From contig OY848917.1 in assembly GCA_963693285.1 (NCBI GenBank), positions 5,032,118-5,096,117 of the forward strand: a stretch of 64,000 nucleotides of DNA, written 5' to 3'. Numbering within the stretch: position 1 is the first letter of the stretch; every line of letters starts with the position of its first letter. Shown here piece after piece: positions 49,511-61,762 of the stretch. The notes below the pieces were generated by a model. It was not told the DNA's origin. It worked only from the letters and a program-made list of their open reading frames with translations, and ran no database searches. Both the position numbers and the translations under genes were made by a program. Source of the DNA: Xestospongia muta (taxonomy: Eukaryota > Porifera > Demospongiae > Haplosclerida > Petrosiidae).

Positions 49511-52500
49511 ATGAAGACATCTTTGTGGACTTCTATTATTATCTCAATACTTTTATCTCAACTTATAAAGAGTAAAGGTAATTACCAGTATAACTCATTA
49601 TATGATTCAATGTTGTTACTGTTAATATACAATTATACTTATATTACATTTTATTCATGAACCACTGAAATATTAATCGCAGTATTACAATACAATAGAT
49701 TTACCATTTAACTTAAATGTTCTCATTCCTTGTTTATCTATGTAGCTCAATGTACTGATGGTACATTAGATATAATTAATCAAGTTAATGACGATGTCAA
49801 AGACAATGGACAACTCTTTATTTGTTCAAATAACACATGGTTTCCTCTCTGTTCTACTAAGTTTGATAGTGATGAAGCACAAGCAGCATGTCGTCAACTT
49901 GGATTTGTAGATGGAAGTAAGTTATGATATAACTTGTTATGTAATATTATATGGATTTGTAGATGGAAGTAAGTTATGATATAACTTGTTATGTAATATT
50001 ATAGTTACGGAGTATTTATGTGGTCAAAAGTATTATCTCAATATTTATTTGTTAATGCTATATGCTATATCAATTTTCACTACAATTATAAATTAAAGCT
50101 TTGCTATATATACAATTAGTTTTGATGGTATTAAGTAATAAATCAGGTTATAAGACTTTTATAATCACGAATTTTAAAAGAGGCAAAGGTTCTAAATGGG
50201 ACTAAGGTGAGCTCATAATAAGTTTAAGAGACATTTATGCATCCAGGACAAGTATAGGCTTCTGTACCATAGGAGGTGACAAAAAGGCTGTAGTACTAAT
50301 AGATACCAATCCTTGTTTGTGTAAACCTTGTCCTTCCTATTAAGTAACTAAATATCCAACAGTTTATTGTAAAAATCTGTATCTTTAGCAAGAGACAATA
50401 ACTGTATTATTTAATTAATATTTAATTCTTTCTTAAAATTATTACTCTACCTTCAGGCACTACTTTACCCTTCTGAATCCATATTTATCAAACTAGTACT
50501 AGTAGCAGCTAGATGTACTATTTTACATATAATGTACTCTTCCTATTCAAGCAACAACTTTTTTACAGGGTTACTATCAGCTACTAATCAACAAACTAAT
50601 ACTACTTTCATAGACATTATTTTCTATTGTAATGGCTATGAAGATCATCTCACTAATGGTGGATGTACTAATGTAACTGACTCTATATGTCTGTCACAAC
50701 AAGGAGCACAACTGTATTGTTATAACAGTAAGAATTATGAGCACTGATGTATGACTAAATTTGTTGATATTAATATGATAAATAAATTTAATTGAGAAGT
50801 ACTGTTCGTGATGTTTTGTAACATACATTCACTTTTTATAATTATAAGCTAACAGCACAACATAAAATTTAATTTATAGCCTATTTTCTTTATTTGTAAC
50901 GTAAATGTTTGTCACCTTATGAATTTTATTTAGGTTTATAACACATATATATGTGAGTGTCATCTTTAATAGTCTTGTTTTTCCTTTACATATATATATA
51001 TTAAAACTTTCAATTACTTGTACATATAATAATATTATTAATAATCTTTTATTACTGCTATACTTTAATTAAATGTCCAATTTCATTTATAACTATTAGA
51101 ATTAGTAATTAAGACAATTCTCTTTCTAGGTTTTCTCTCATTTCTATCCAATAATTTTCCTGGGCCAAAAACATTAGTTGAAATAGGCATTGGGGCTAGA
51201 AATGCTCCATTCAATCTTACTGTAAACATACCACTTGGGACTGGTACAACTATGATTGGACATGTAAGTCAATATAAAAGACTTGTCATTTACTTCTAAT
51301 ATAGCATTTAAGGGAAAAATATTTGTTATACTTTATTGCACTTACTATACAATGCAAGACAATTGGTCGTTTAATTGTAGATACACTGAGTACTTAACAC
51401 ATAGCAAATTATTACAATATATAAGAACATTAATATAAAAGACACTATGAAAGCAACTAAAATATATGTAACAATATTCCGTTTATTATGCATATTTAAT
51501 TTGCTTTACTCTCTGAGGGGTAATGTGAGAGTAGCAATTAATATGGTTTATTTCTGTTTCAGTTCTACGATAATGGAATGATTTCCTTTGGCCCTAACAT
51601 TGTTAAAGATTTATCAACTGTCAGATTGGATGGTAATACGACTTATGACATTGTGTTACCATTCTGGAGTAAGTTAAACATTAACAGAGAGTTCAAAGGA
51701 GAACTACACTTGAGAACTGACCAAAACTTAGAGTCACCTCTGTTTACAGTAGTTGACAGATATGTTCAAACAAATGGTGGTAATGATGGAGTTAACTTTA
51801 CTGGTGAAGTACTGTTCTTTGTGAAATGGGAACAAGAAGATAATAATGAGGTTTGTAAATGATTATATGTAAAAGGTTTGGTCCTCGTTGATTATTATTA
51901 GAGTATGATACCAAATAAAGGATTTAATAAAACTGCCTTTCAGTTCTATTTAGTGTATTATCTAATGTATGAAGTAATATTGTAAGTAAGTAATTATAAG
52001 TAATGTATATTTTTAATGATGTATGAAATAATATTTTACCTTTGCTTTTAGGAAATAGTGTTTCAAGCTATTATTATCAGTGACTACACAAAGACATTCA
52101 CAATCTTTATATATAAGTGTGATCCTACACTAAGACCAGTTAATGCTATCATTGGATACAGTATTGCTAACTTTAGTTCTGAGACGTTTCGGTATTCAGA
52201 GACACCATTCACTCAACAAATAGCCTGTATTAATACTCAAGTTAATGTGGAATATTATAATTTGATATACAGTCTGACTGAAAGAGTGCCAGGTATCTCC
52301 AGCTTATATATATTGTATACAACTTATATGTTTTTTGAATGACTCTGTAGTTGATAATAAAAAGAAGAAGCAAAGCACTATGAAAATAGTGAAGAGACAA
52401 ACAGGACCATGTACTAGTGCTAACCTAACATTATCAAGCTGTTGTAAACCTTTCCAAGACCCCACTAGTTCATGTCGTGTTACTGATAATAATGGTGAGA

Positions 52501-55500
52501 GTTGTTACTGTGACTCACTGTGTTTTGAAAGAAATGACTGTTGTGATGATGCTCCAGTTCAAGCTCCTTGCGTTCCATGTAAGTAATATACTGACATATT
52601 TAGTTTTGTAATCAATACAATTTAGTTACATAACGTTTTTCCATAAAAATTTTACAGTATGTACAAATGGCACAGTTAATCAAGCTGGTTATACCTATTA
52701 TCCTAAAGGACGAGTTAGTATATGTCAAGATGGACTACCAAGGTAACAATTACTTCACAAAGCAACAGTATTATAACTAACTGAGAATGATATCACAATA
52801 CATCATTCAATAAATAAGCCCATACTGATACATCATCAATATATATTTTAACAGATTTATACGGCAGTCAGAATTATTTATTCCATTAGTAAGTAAAGCT
52901 GTAGTTTGTCAACAAATACTTGATCAGATAACAACAATTGGACAAGGTAAGGAATATAAACAGTTAATGGAATTATTAGTTATAGATTATATTAATATAA
53001 CATTCAGTATTATACATTACCAATATTGTTGTCTTCTCATTGCAGATAAGATGATAGTAGGAATTCGTAGACAGTCCTTTTTTTTAGTCGATCGCAGAAA
53101 AATAAATTGTATTGGAATTGAAAGAACAACACAGAATTGTTCATATAAACCTTTACCAAGACCTCATGCTCTTCTAACTTCAATTCACCCACTTGCTCTT
53201 GTTGATTGCATAGGTCAGTAACATTGTAATGACTTTATACATGCTTATCCAACGTTGTATATTTAAAACACTCTAGCTAATATGAATATTTTTTTCTTTT
53301 CAAACAATTAAATTGAAGAATCTGCATATATGAATGAAGTCAACATTCATATTTGTGTCATCTATCCTTTAAGGCACATATGCACATCTATGACTTTTCC
53401 ATAGATTTTATAGCAGCTAATGCTTCAAGCTGTATTAATGGTGCAATAAGACTAAATCCACTTAATGGTTCTACATCAGCTACTCAAGGATTAATTGAAA
53501 TCTGTATTGCTGGAAGATGGAACAGAACATGTTCATCTAATATTAATAATGATGATGCTAGAGCTCTTTGTACAATAATGGGACTACCATCAAATGGTAA
53601 GATAATTCTGATATAAAATTATGTACCAATTCAATTAATTATGTTTGAAGTTATGATGTCATGGCTATATTACCTATATTATTGTAAGGACCAATATCAA
53701 TTTGTATTAAGGTCTGTGAAATAATTTAGAAGGTCAAATTTAACATTGTGCATTTCTGTTTGTATTTTTAAATGTTACAATCTCTAAACAATAATAAGGA
53801 AATGAAACTTACTCATAATACAAATCTTTATAACATCAAGAGTTATACTCTTTCTTATCTCATTATATGTCATTACTAACAAGTAAATATGATACTCTAA
53901 TATTCCTTTTTTGCAGTCGTAGGTACAGCTGCTGTGTCCATGATGACCACTATAGGTATTAAAACACTCCAATGTGATACCACTGCTACATCATTAAGAG
54001 ATTGTACAATACAACTAGGTACTTGTTTTGAATCTGTTGCAGCTGCAATTGCTTGTGGTAGCTCTGTTATTAATGGTAAGCTATAAAATATTTATGTGAT
54101 GACCTTTATAGCAAGTTTGTCACTGTAAAGTAATTAAGCCTATTGGAATAATCTATGTACTTGATCTAAACGACTATTAATTTTTGTTCATTAAAATTAA
54201 CATCCTTTCAGTTTCCATCACATGAAATACATTCAATTATTAATAAAATAAATTTTATAATATAAATATAAACAATAAACATTCATTATTATTATGGCAG
54301 TACTCATTTCATTCATAGTATTCCAAAGTGCTACCCCTACGGCTGCTACTCCAGGTCATAATGATAATAATGAGTTACCTGATGTATATATAGGTATTGG
54401 TATATCACTGTGCATAGTAGTAATCTTTCTAATGCTGATATTGTTACTAATACTGATAATAATAATGTCCAAAAAAACGTTTAGAAGAAACATTCAGGAA
54501 AAACATGAAGTTACATCATCAATAGAACAAAAGTATGTAATTGAAGTATAATATGTAATTTTATGTTTATGTTTGTTTAAAATATTCAAGATAATCCTAA
54601 TGCTTGTTTAAAGCATATTACAATACATGTGTAGAATGTACAAATATTGACGTTCATCTTGAATATTTACTATTTATCATATCACTATTATTATTGAGAT
54701 ACTTATAAGATACTTTTATAGTGAACAAAATGGTTCTTCGTATGATCAATATGTTAACAATATAGATCTGTCTTCAACAGTTCTATCAAGTAAGTTAGTC
54801 ACATGATATAAGATGCATACAGGTGTACTAATCTATGTTATAGTAAATATTACAGTGAAAATGTAAACATTATAAATTATTGTAGGGAATGTGTCAACTA
54901 AAGTGAAAGAAGATTTTTTTGAAAATTTAAAATCATCAGGACTAATTATTCCTTATAGTCATCTCAGACTTTTAGACTGTGTGGGTCAAGGTAAGTTCTG
55001 TACACACATCTATCACTTTGCATCACAATGTCTTACAGGAGAATTTGGTTTGGTATATAAAGGTCATTTATTTAATGAACAAGGAATACCTACTGATGTA
55101 GCTGTCAAGACACTTAAAGGTCAGTGAGTAGCAACAAAAAATAGAACTGTAACTAAAAAAGTGCAGTCGTAACACTATGATGACAAAGATATGATTACAA
55201 ATGACATTTGAACCATAAAATTTACGCTGCCTTGTAGGACAGTTTTATATTGGCTTTTGAGCAAATATATAAATACAATGACAACATGTTTTTTCTAAAG
55301 GTACTTATTCTCAGGATGATGTTGATGATTTTTTAGTTGAAAGTCTTAAAATGAAACAATTAAACCACTCCAATCTAATGACACTTGAAGGAGTTTGTCT
55401 TGATGCTGGTCCTGCACCTTTTATAGTACTTCCATATATGGCAGGTATGTGTGAGTAATATTTCAATATATACAGAAAAAAGTAATTGCTACATTTGTAG

Positions 55501-56681
55501 CAGTTACAAAACCTATAGATAATAGTCCCAGTTCATTCTAAATTTCATGTGTACTTTACATTATCATGTAATATTTAATGGCTTCTCATGTATTATTACT
55601 AACATAAGTATCTTAACAACAACCTCATGTATTAATTTCACTAAACGAAATTGTAAACATAGTATATAATAGGGTAATTTTAAAAAGCAATCATTTGTTA
55701 TTTATTTAGGAGGTGATTTGTTGAGCTATTTAAAAAGAAACCGGAAGACATTAGTAGTATCTGAAACAGAAGAAGATGTAAATTAAAAAAATATGACTGT
55801 TCTGTGACTATAATTTTTCCAACACTTTAGAAAGAAAAAGTTGAAATTCAACTACTGTCCATGTGTCTACAAATAGCTAAAGGTATGGAATATATAGCTG
55901 AAGAGAACATTTTACACAGAGATTTAGCAGCAAGAAATTGCATGTAAGTTTAAATGATACTTTTGCTCTCAATGTTGTATGTATTCAGAGTAATGCTAAA
56001 TGGATCAAACTTTAAATGAATTAAATAGCCAATTACATTAATTAACTTAGTAATCAATAACTTGTTTTCTTATTAAAAACACTCTTTGTGTAGGATTGAT
56101 CATCAAGGTATTATTAAGGTTTCTGACTTTGGACTTTCTAAATGTTTGTATGAAAAAATGTACTTCAGACAAGATAAAAGTGATGAAGTTAAACTGCCTA
56201 CCAAATGGATGGCAATTGAGAGCATTGATGATGGAATATTCTCAGAAAAAACTGATGTGGTAACAACATCACTTTTATATTTGCTAAGGTAACTAGCATG
56301 CATTATACAGTGGTCGTATGGAGTTACATGTTGGGAGATATTTAGTGGTGGAAAGATTCCGTATGGAGAGCTTACTCCACTGAGTTTGCCTAAACACTTT
56401 CAAGAAGGCTATCGTATGGACAAACCAAACAATGCAGCATGTTCACAAAAAACGTTAGTTATCAAAATTATTGCAAAAGTAATTTTTATTTTACAATTTG
56501 ATTCTCCCTCTATATAGGTATGAATTAGTAATACTACAATGTTGGAGTAGTTTACCAGATGAGAGACCTAGTTTCTCAGAGTTGGTAGTTACTATTGAGA
56601 ACATGTTAACATCAATGGCTAACTATATTGACTTCAATCAGTTTACATTGGCAGTAGAAGAACAGAAAGGTTAAGTTATAC

Positions 56682-56713
<32 letters not shown>

Positions 56714-56800
56714 TGATTATGCCCTCTCTAATTGAAACTGTTTTATTACTTTACTATAGAAATAGCAGATAACACTGAAAATGAATCATCTGAACCTTAA
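49511..56800 (+). CDS. SRCR-NIDO-SMB-SRCR-SRCR receptor tyrosine kinase, copy F
   Basis: Exons: 49511-49577, 49746-49916, 50569-50727, 51130-51263, 51563-51850, 52052-52292, 52351-52578, 52658-52742, 52855-52946, 53046-53213, 53405-53596, 53917-54075, 54319-54532, 54722-54789, 54886-54990, 55039-55119, 55301-55444, 55710-55777, 55831-55943, 56094-56259, 56311-56453, 56518-56669, 56760-56800 (1092 residues). Last and most divergent complete copy. Exon 5 lacks four codons in the NIDO domain; the basic site reads KKKKQS; juxtamembrane YDQYVNNI. In the kinase, HFNVM becomes [14 protein letters not shown] becomes PTKWMAIES, and the [12 protein letters not shown] stretch becomes [12 protein letters not shown]. 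The tail ([13 protein letters not shown]) resembles copy A, not [16 protein letters not shown] and DFG are kept, so activity is possible, but the C-lobe changes suggest altered substrate handling or relaxed constraint. The exon 17 acceptor is AAAG, an atypical but AG-ending site. Confidence 0.88.
49901..50004 (+). repeat. 52-bp tandem duplication across the exon 2 donor of copy F
   Basis: The end of exon 2 plus the start of intron 2 (from GGATTTGTAGATGGAAGTAA) is present twice, at 49901-49952 and 49953-50004, essentially identical. This duplicates the splice donor; only the first donor keeps the frame. Confidence 0.92.
56684..56714. repeat. ACAT/(TA)n microsatellite in last intron of copy F
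   Basis: CATA units passing into a TA run within the intron between exons 22 and 23. Confidence 0.9.
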
Positions 56801-57530
56801 ATAAAATTAATTACTTTTATCAATATTATTAAAAAGTATCATCCCTTTCAACCATTAAATAGAATGTTTTTTAAATAGAATGTCAATACAATTAACAGAA
56901 GTCATCAATACTACTAATAAAACAATGTCACGATATCATATTGATATCTAAAAACTGGTTTAGAATGGAGTACATTTGATGATTAGCCACTCACTGTTTT
57001 TAATTCTTAGCAGTATGTAGAGAGACAACTGTAAGAACACTCTAACTGGTTTAGATGACATTTTCCATTACTATCTAACATTAGTGGTCAGTTAGTTCGT
57101 AGTAGCTTTAGAAAGATTCGTTCTACAAACTATGAAACAATCCTTTCAAAGGTAAGATTAATGCGAGAGCAATGTTGATATGCACGGCGGCGGATAGTGT
57201 ATGTGGGTTAACTTTATTGCTCGCTCTCGAAAGTTTTATAGAACCATATAATAAAACAAAGAAAGTAGGCACACATATATGGTTAACACTTGATGCAAAA
57301 CGACCCTAGCACGTCCTGTCATGCTGCGAGTCCCAGGAGGCAAAATAACGTATTTATATATATACATAACATCATATGTTAGACAATATTTTTTGAGGCA
57401 AAATGTTGATAATATTTAACTCTCAATAGCACTTACTCGTCAGTTCTTGCTTGTTAGTGCTGTAAGAGATAATTATTACTTATCCCAAATATTAAGGTTC
57501 TTTTATTCCAACATAGTGTGTACAAACAAA
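56801..57530. other. Spacer between copy F and the convergent minus-strand gene
   Basis: An AATAAA overlaps the end of copy F (56800-56805), a possible polyadenylation signal. The remainder is not obviously shared with the other spacers, so the tandem array ends here. A locally GC-richer patch lies at 57170-57350. No gene recognised. Confidence 0.5.
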
Positions 57531-57757
57531 TAGGTTTCACTACTGATAACTAACAAAATAATTAGATATAAACAGTTAACAATGTACAAGAAAGCAAAAT
57601 AAATGTAGTCAAAAATGAAGCATGTATTTTCATCTAAATATCAATTTCACCAGGGTATTAAATTTTTAAATAATAAAATTACTACATACAAATTATTTAA
57701 GCATTAGTCTGAAAAATTCTCAAGCAAAGGTCTTAAAGTCTCTATTCCATTTGTTAC
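57531..57757 (-). pseudogene. Decayed duplicate of the 3' end of the neighbouring membrane-protein gene
   Basis: The stretch 57531-57757 aligns, with gaps, to 57850-58123. On the minus strand it reads LRPLLENFSD then a stop (57704-57706), matching the true C-terminus FREPLLEDYSD of the adjacent gene, and its downstream part matches that gene's 3' untranslated sequence. Only about 15-18 codons plus 3' flank remain; the rest of the gene is absent, so this is a fragment, not a functional copy. Confidence 0.7.
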
Positions 57758-58072
57758 TTCAACTAGTCACTTATGAAACAGATAACATATAATTACACAT
57801 ATACTAACCAATTAGATCATAGATAATTATCATCTATCTAATATTTATTGTTAGGTTTCACTAATGATACATGTAACTAACAAAATAATCTGATATAATT
57901 TATACAACAATATAGTAAACAAAAAATGAACTGTTCTACAAGAAAGCAACATAAATGTAGTCAAAATGCTACATATTTGTAGATCTAAGTCACAATACCA
58001 CAAATGTATTAAATATTTACTTAATAAAATCACTACATACTAATTGTTTCAAACAAAAATAAATGGAATGTG

Positions 58073-61000
58073 TTAATCTGAATAATCTTCAAGCAGAGGC
58101 TCCCTAAATTCTTTATTCCATCTCTCTGTATCATTACCCAAAACAATGTTGACATCATCTAAATATCTTTGTCTTATCTGTGTAATTTTAAACCTCAGAT
58201 TCTTCAAAATCTTCATCAAAGGATTCCACATCTTCATAAACATTCTAAACCTCTTCATATATCCCAAGACATGATATCCAACCAACAACAACAATACAAA
58301 AAGTATCAGTGACATGAAGACACTAGCATATGGTGCTGATTTTGATATCTTCCCTTGAAGCTGAAAGTAAAGAGTTGTAAATTCCATCAACACTAAATTA
58401 ACCAATATAAATCCCTCTACAACATTTACTAAATGACCTCGAAAAGGCTTACAGTAAATTTGTACAAATGTGAATGAAGCCAGTAACAAGATATGAAGAA
58501 ATAGTAAAAGAGAAGGATCCTTGCCACGTAATAAGGCATAGCTGATATAAGCACACACCAATAGCCACAGACGAGCACCAAACCACCATCCCCAACCTTC
58601 TCTGTAGCGTCCTTGATAGGCATCAAGAAAATTACGACGACGTCTAATACACCTAACTCTTAGAGCCAGTGAACCACAAGTTGTCCATAGAAGAAAAGGA
58701 ATTAAATAAATCAGAGTCACTCCAATGGCTACAATGAACAGAATGATATGACCAGTGTCTTTCCAATACTTAACATTGCCATCAATATACCATACAGTAT
58801 AGTCACCTTGTGGTGTTTGGATAGATACTGGTGTGAAAATATCTATAACTGTGAGTAACAGTTTAGCAAATGACATGTAAAATAAAGTAGCAAGAACTTG
58901 TACTGAAGAGTAAGAAGTTAAGTTAGCAATTCGAGTAGAGAATCTGCTCAATAGAACAAGAACTACTACAATTAGCCACAAGTAGACAGGGAAAACAAAA
59001 TGGAGAGCTGTCTTGTATAGAGCTGTCATTCCTTTAAAGAAACATATCCCAAATCCCAAATTGAGATTGAGTAATGAGAAAGTTATGTTTAAGAAGTGTC
59101 CATACATATGACTTTCTGTGAGAGAATCTCGAAGACTAACTTCAGTCATATTAGCAAAGAAGACTATTCCTCCTAATACCTTACTAGAAATGGTGATACT
59201 AAGACAAAACAAGATTAAAATGGCTGCTATTCCTACAACTACAAATGCAATAATGAGCAAGAAAAATAAGTTCAAGTGACAACGCTCGCAGTCATCAGAT
59301 CCTAAAACAATGCTGTAACCCTCAACACAATCTCCACATAGTGTTCCTCTCCTGTTTGGATGACATATGTAGTCTTTTTGTGTCATATCAATATCAGTAA
59401 GATCACTATTACAATATCCTGTAGGACAAACAGAAGCAAAACCATAGCTGTGATTTTGAATATATCCAAGCCACTTTCCACTTGAAATTGTTATACTTGT
59501 AGTATCAATGTTACATATGTTGGCTATCTTTTGGTTAGTAATGAAAGAGTCACATGTACAAATTCCATGAGAAATAGAGAAACCAACAGGACAAGGCATC
59601 ATTAAGATAGGAATGATCATTTGAATTGATCCCTCAAGAACAGTAAAATGCAAATTTTGTCTTGTTTTCTTATGAAAATATGGCCCACTAAACACTCTAA
59701 ATCTTACAGTTGTGCACGGAAATTCATGTAACAATTGCTCTTTCTTACTAAGAATCAACTTAATTTTCTTGATCTGATCGTTGTCAAGGTCAAAGTACAT
59801 GAACAACTTTGCTAGTGTTTGTTTTCCCTGAAAGTCCATTGCTACGATTGAAAGTTTAATTGATTTTCCAGGATAGGTATTAATTTTGTATTTAGTGTTA
59901 TTGTTCATAATTTGACCAGTTCTTAGATCACACAGTTGTAAACCTGTAGGTGGTGATGATATTTTATTCAAATAGTTATGTAGAGGATACATGTGTTCCA
60001 ATTTGCAATGCTGCAGTCTGTCTGAATAAACAAGATATAGACCTTTCAGTTTAATTGGAGGAAAATCAATCGTTATGTTGTGAGTAGCATTTGGTTGAAA
60101 TATTAGAGGACAATCTGTGTAGACACTATATGGTTGTCCAAGTGCTGTTATTGCTCCTGCTGGTGGAAAATTATTTTTACCCTCAAATCGTATGAAGGCA
60201 GGTGCCTGGAATGTAACATGTGATAGTGATTCAAGACGAATGAAGGAACTAATTTTAGCGAAATTATGTAAAAACTGCACTATTCGTTGTATGAATAGAT
60301 CACTATTCACTACAACTAGTACTGGTTGATGATTATGATAGAAATAATTACCAAATGTCTTTTGTCTTATAGAAATTGAGTCAGTATTGTGGAATTCAAA
60401 TAACGATCCAGTAATAACATCATAAAATTCCTTATCTAGTGAGTATCGTTGTCTGTGAGTTCTTACATAAATATCTGAGAGTAGTACAGAAATATTATAA
60501 CTATCATCAGTCAATGGAATATGTTTATTAGCTACAATATACAGTGAAGATCCACCAAATTTTGCTTTATTATAGAACCATATTGTTTCATTAAAAATTA
60601 TTGTTGCAACAATACGAGAAACACAATTTACTTGAATGAATACAGCACCTCCATAGTAACCACTTGTATTGTTTAAAAACTTTATTTGATTGAAAGTTAT
60701 TGTCAAGCTGGTTTCATTTGTTGGAATAGTACGAGTGATAACATATATTGCAAGACCACCGCCTCTAGCTCTGTATGAACCTGTAACTGAATTATTATAA
60801 AAGTTGTTGACTATTGATGGAGTAGTGTTAAATATTAGATTAGGTATAATTGGAGATATTGTATTGAGATATAATACCAAACACCCACCAGCTATATCAC
60901 CACTATTACTACTGACATCATTAGACTCCAATACAACATATCCGTTTTTATATGAAGACCCAATGAATAATATAGTCAGTCCTCCAGCACCAAATACTGG

Positions 61001-61762
61001 TACTTGCTGTACACCAAACTGAAGAATGTCAATTGGATTTTGTCGCCACAAATATTGATTGACATTCCTTGATATGGTTGAGCTCCTAATTAAAAGGGAT
61101 TGACTACTCTGCAGCTTATCAGACTTGTCAATAAATAAAAAAAGTAGTCCACTGCCAAAACAAAATGGGCTATCCAATTTGAGTTGTTGTGATGTACAAA
61201 CATTAGAATCAGTCACTGTGATGTTATAGAAAAGAGTCTCTCCATGTACATTAATAACAATTATAGCATATCCATAATATCCTCCATCAATAGATACATT
61301 AGATACATGTAGTCCATTACAATGATGAAATAGCAAGACAGCAGATAATCCTATTGGAAAATAAAGCCATGTGTTATTAGAAGTGATAGCTCTGTTTAAA
61401 ATGCCGCCACATTGATGGATATGAAGGTTGTACAGGTATAGTCCAGATATGTTTATAAAACCAATTCCTCTAGTAGGAACAGTGTCATTGTTGCAGATAA
61501 TGTGGGCAGCTTTGACTAAGCTATTGCTGGCAATTGTTATGTTGTTGATATTTTTAACCAGACAGAAGGGTCCAGGTACAAGGTAGTGAGGTACAGCAGG
61601 TGAGAGGACAAGGACGGTATCTGAGTTAAGGAGTAAAGAACCATTGCTGCATAAATAATACTGAAGAGTATTAGAATCAGATTCATTTCCATGAAGATGA
61701 ATGACATACTCTCCTGATACAATAGATGCTGTAAGAAGTAACATATATACTAGCACATCCAT
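58073..61762 (-). CDS. Intronless large multi-pass membrane protein with beta-helix-like ectodomain
   Basis: A single uninterrupted reading frame of 1229 codons. Residues 1-17 form a signal peptide (MDVLVYMLLLTASIVSG). Residues ~20-640 contain many short Asn/Ile/Val-rich repeats with potential glycosylation sites (NNIT, NVSI, NITV), the pattern of a right-handed parallel beta-helix. A Cys-rich segment follows (~730-828: CPVGFSISHGICTC, then RRGTLCGDCVEGY, ending CERC). From ~829 to ~1170 several hydrophobic helices separate short loops, including the motif FLDAYQGRYREGW before a helix pair. The last ~60 residues are basic then acidic and cytosolic by inference. Similar intronless beta-helix plus multi-helix proteins are, to my knowledge, common in sponge and cnidarian genomes without a proven role. 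It could be an adhesion or recognition receptor, or a channel-like protein; this cannot be decided here. Convergent with receptor copy F. Confidence 0.85.
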   Translation of the reverse strand: MDVLVYMLLLTASIVSGEYVIHLHGNESDSNTLQYYLCSNGSLLLNSDTVLVLSPAVPHYLVPGPFCLVKNINNITIASNSLVKAAHIICNNDTVPTRGIGFINISGLYLYNLHIHQCGGILNRAITSNNTWLYFPIGLSAVLLFHHCNGLHVSNVSIDGGYYGYAIIVINVHGETLFYNITVTDSNVCTSQQLKLDSPFCFGSGLLFLFIDKSDKLQSSQSLLIRSSTISRNVNQYLWRQNPIDILQFGVQQVPVFGAGGLTILFIGSSYKNGYVVLESNDVSSNSGDIAGGCLVLYLNTISPIIPNLIFNTTPSIVNNFYNNSVTGSYRARGGGLAIYVITRTIPTNETSLTITFNQIKFLNNTSGYYGGAVFIQVNCVSRIVATIIFNETIWFYNKAKFGGSSLYIVANKHIPLTDDSYNISVLLSDIYVRTHRQRYSLDKEFYDVITGSLFEFHNTDSISIRQKTFGNYFYHNHQPVLVVVNSDLFIQRIVQFLHNFAKISSFIRLESLSHVTFQAPAFIRFEGKNNFPPAGAITALGQPYSVYTDCPLIFQPNATHNITIDFPPIKLKGLYLVYSDRLQHCKLEHMYPLHNYLNKISSPPTGLQLCDLRTGQIMNNNTKYKINTYPGKSIKLSIVAMDFQGKQTLAKLFMYFDLDNDQIKKIKLILSKKEQLLHEFPCTTVRFRVFSGPYFHKKTRQNLHFTVLEGSIQMIIPILMMPCPVGFSISHGICTCDSFITNQKIANICNIDTTSITISSGKWLGYIQNHSYGFASVCPTGYCNSDLTDIDMTQKDYICHPNRRGTLCGDCVEGYSIVLGSDDCERCHLNLFFLLIIAFVVVGIAAILILFCLSITISSKVLGGIVFFANMTEVSLRDSLTESHMYGHFLNITFSLLNLNLGFGICFFKGMTALYKTALHFVFPVYLWLIVVVLVLLSRFSTRIANLTSYSSVQVLATLFYMSFAKLLLTVIDIFTPVSIQTPQGDYTVWYIDGNVKYWKDTGHIILFIVAIGVTLIYLIPFLLWTTCGSLALRVRCIRRRRNFLDAYQGRYREGWGWWFGARLWLLVCAYISYALLRGKDPSLLLFLHILLLASFTFVQIYCKPFRGHLVNVVEGFILVNLVLMEFTTLYFQLQGKISKSAPYASVFMSLILFVLLLLVGYHVLGYMKRFRMFMKMWNPLMKILKNLRFKITQIRQRYLDDVNIVLGNDTERWNKEFREPLLEDYSD

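Noticed and set aside
58429..58626. Overlapping ORFs on both strands inside the 1229-codon gene (also 60804-61022, 61537-61722)
   Set aside because: Shadow frames of one long, clearly coding frame.
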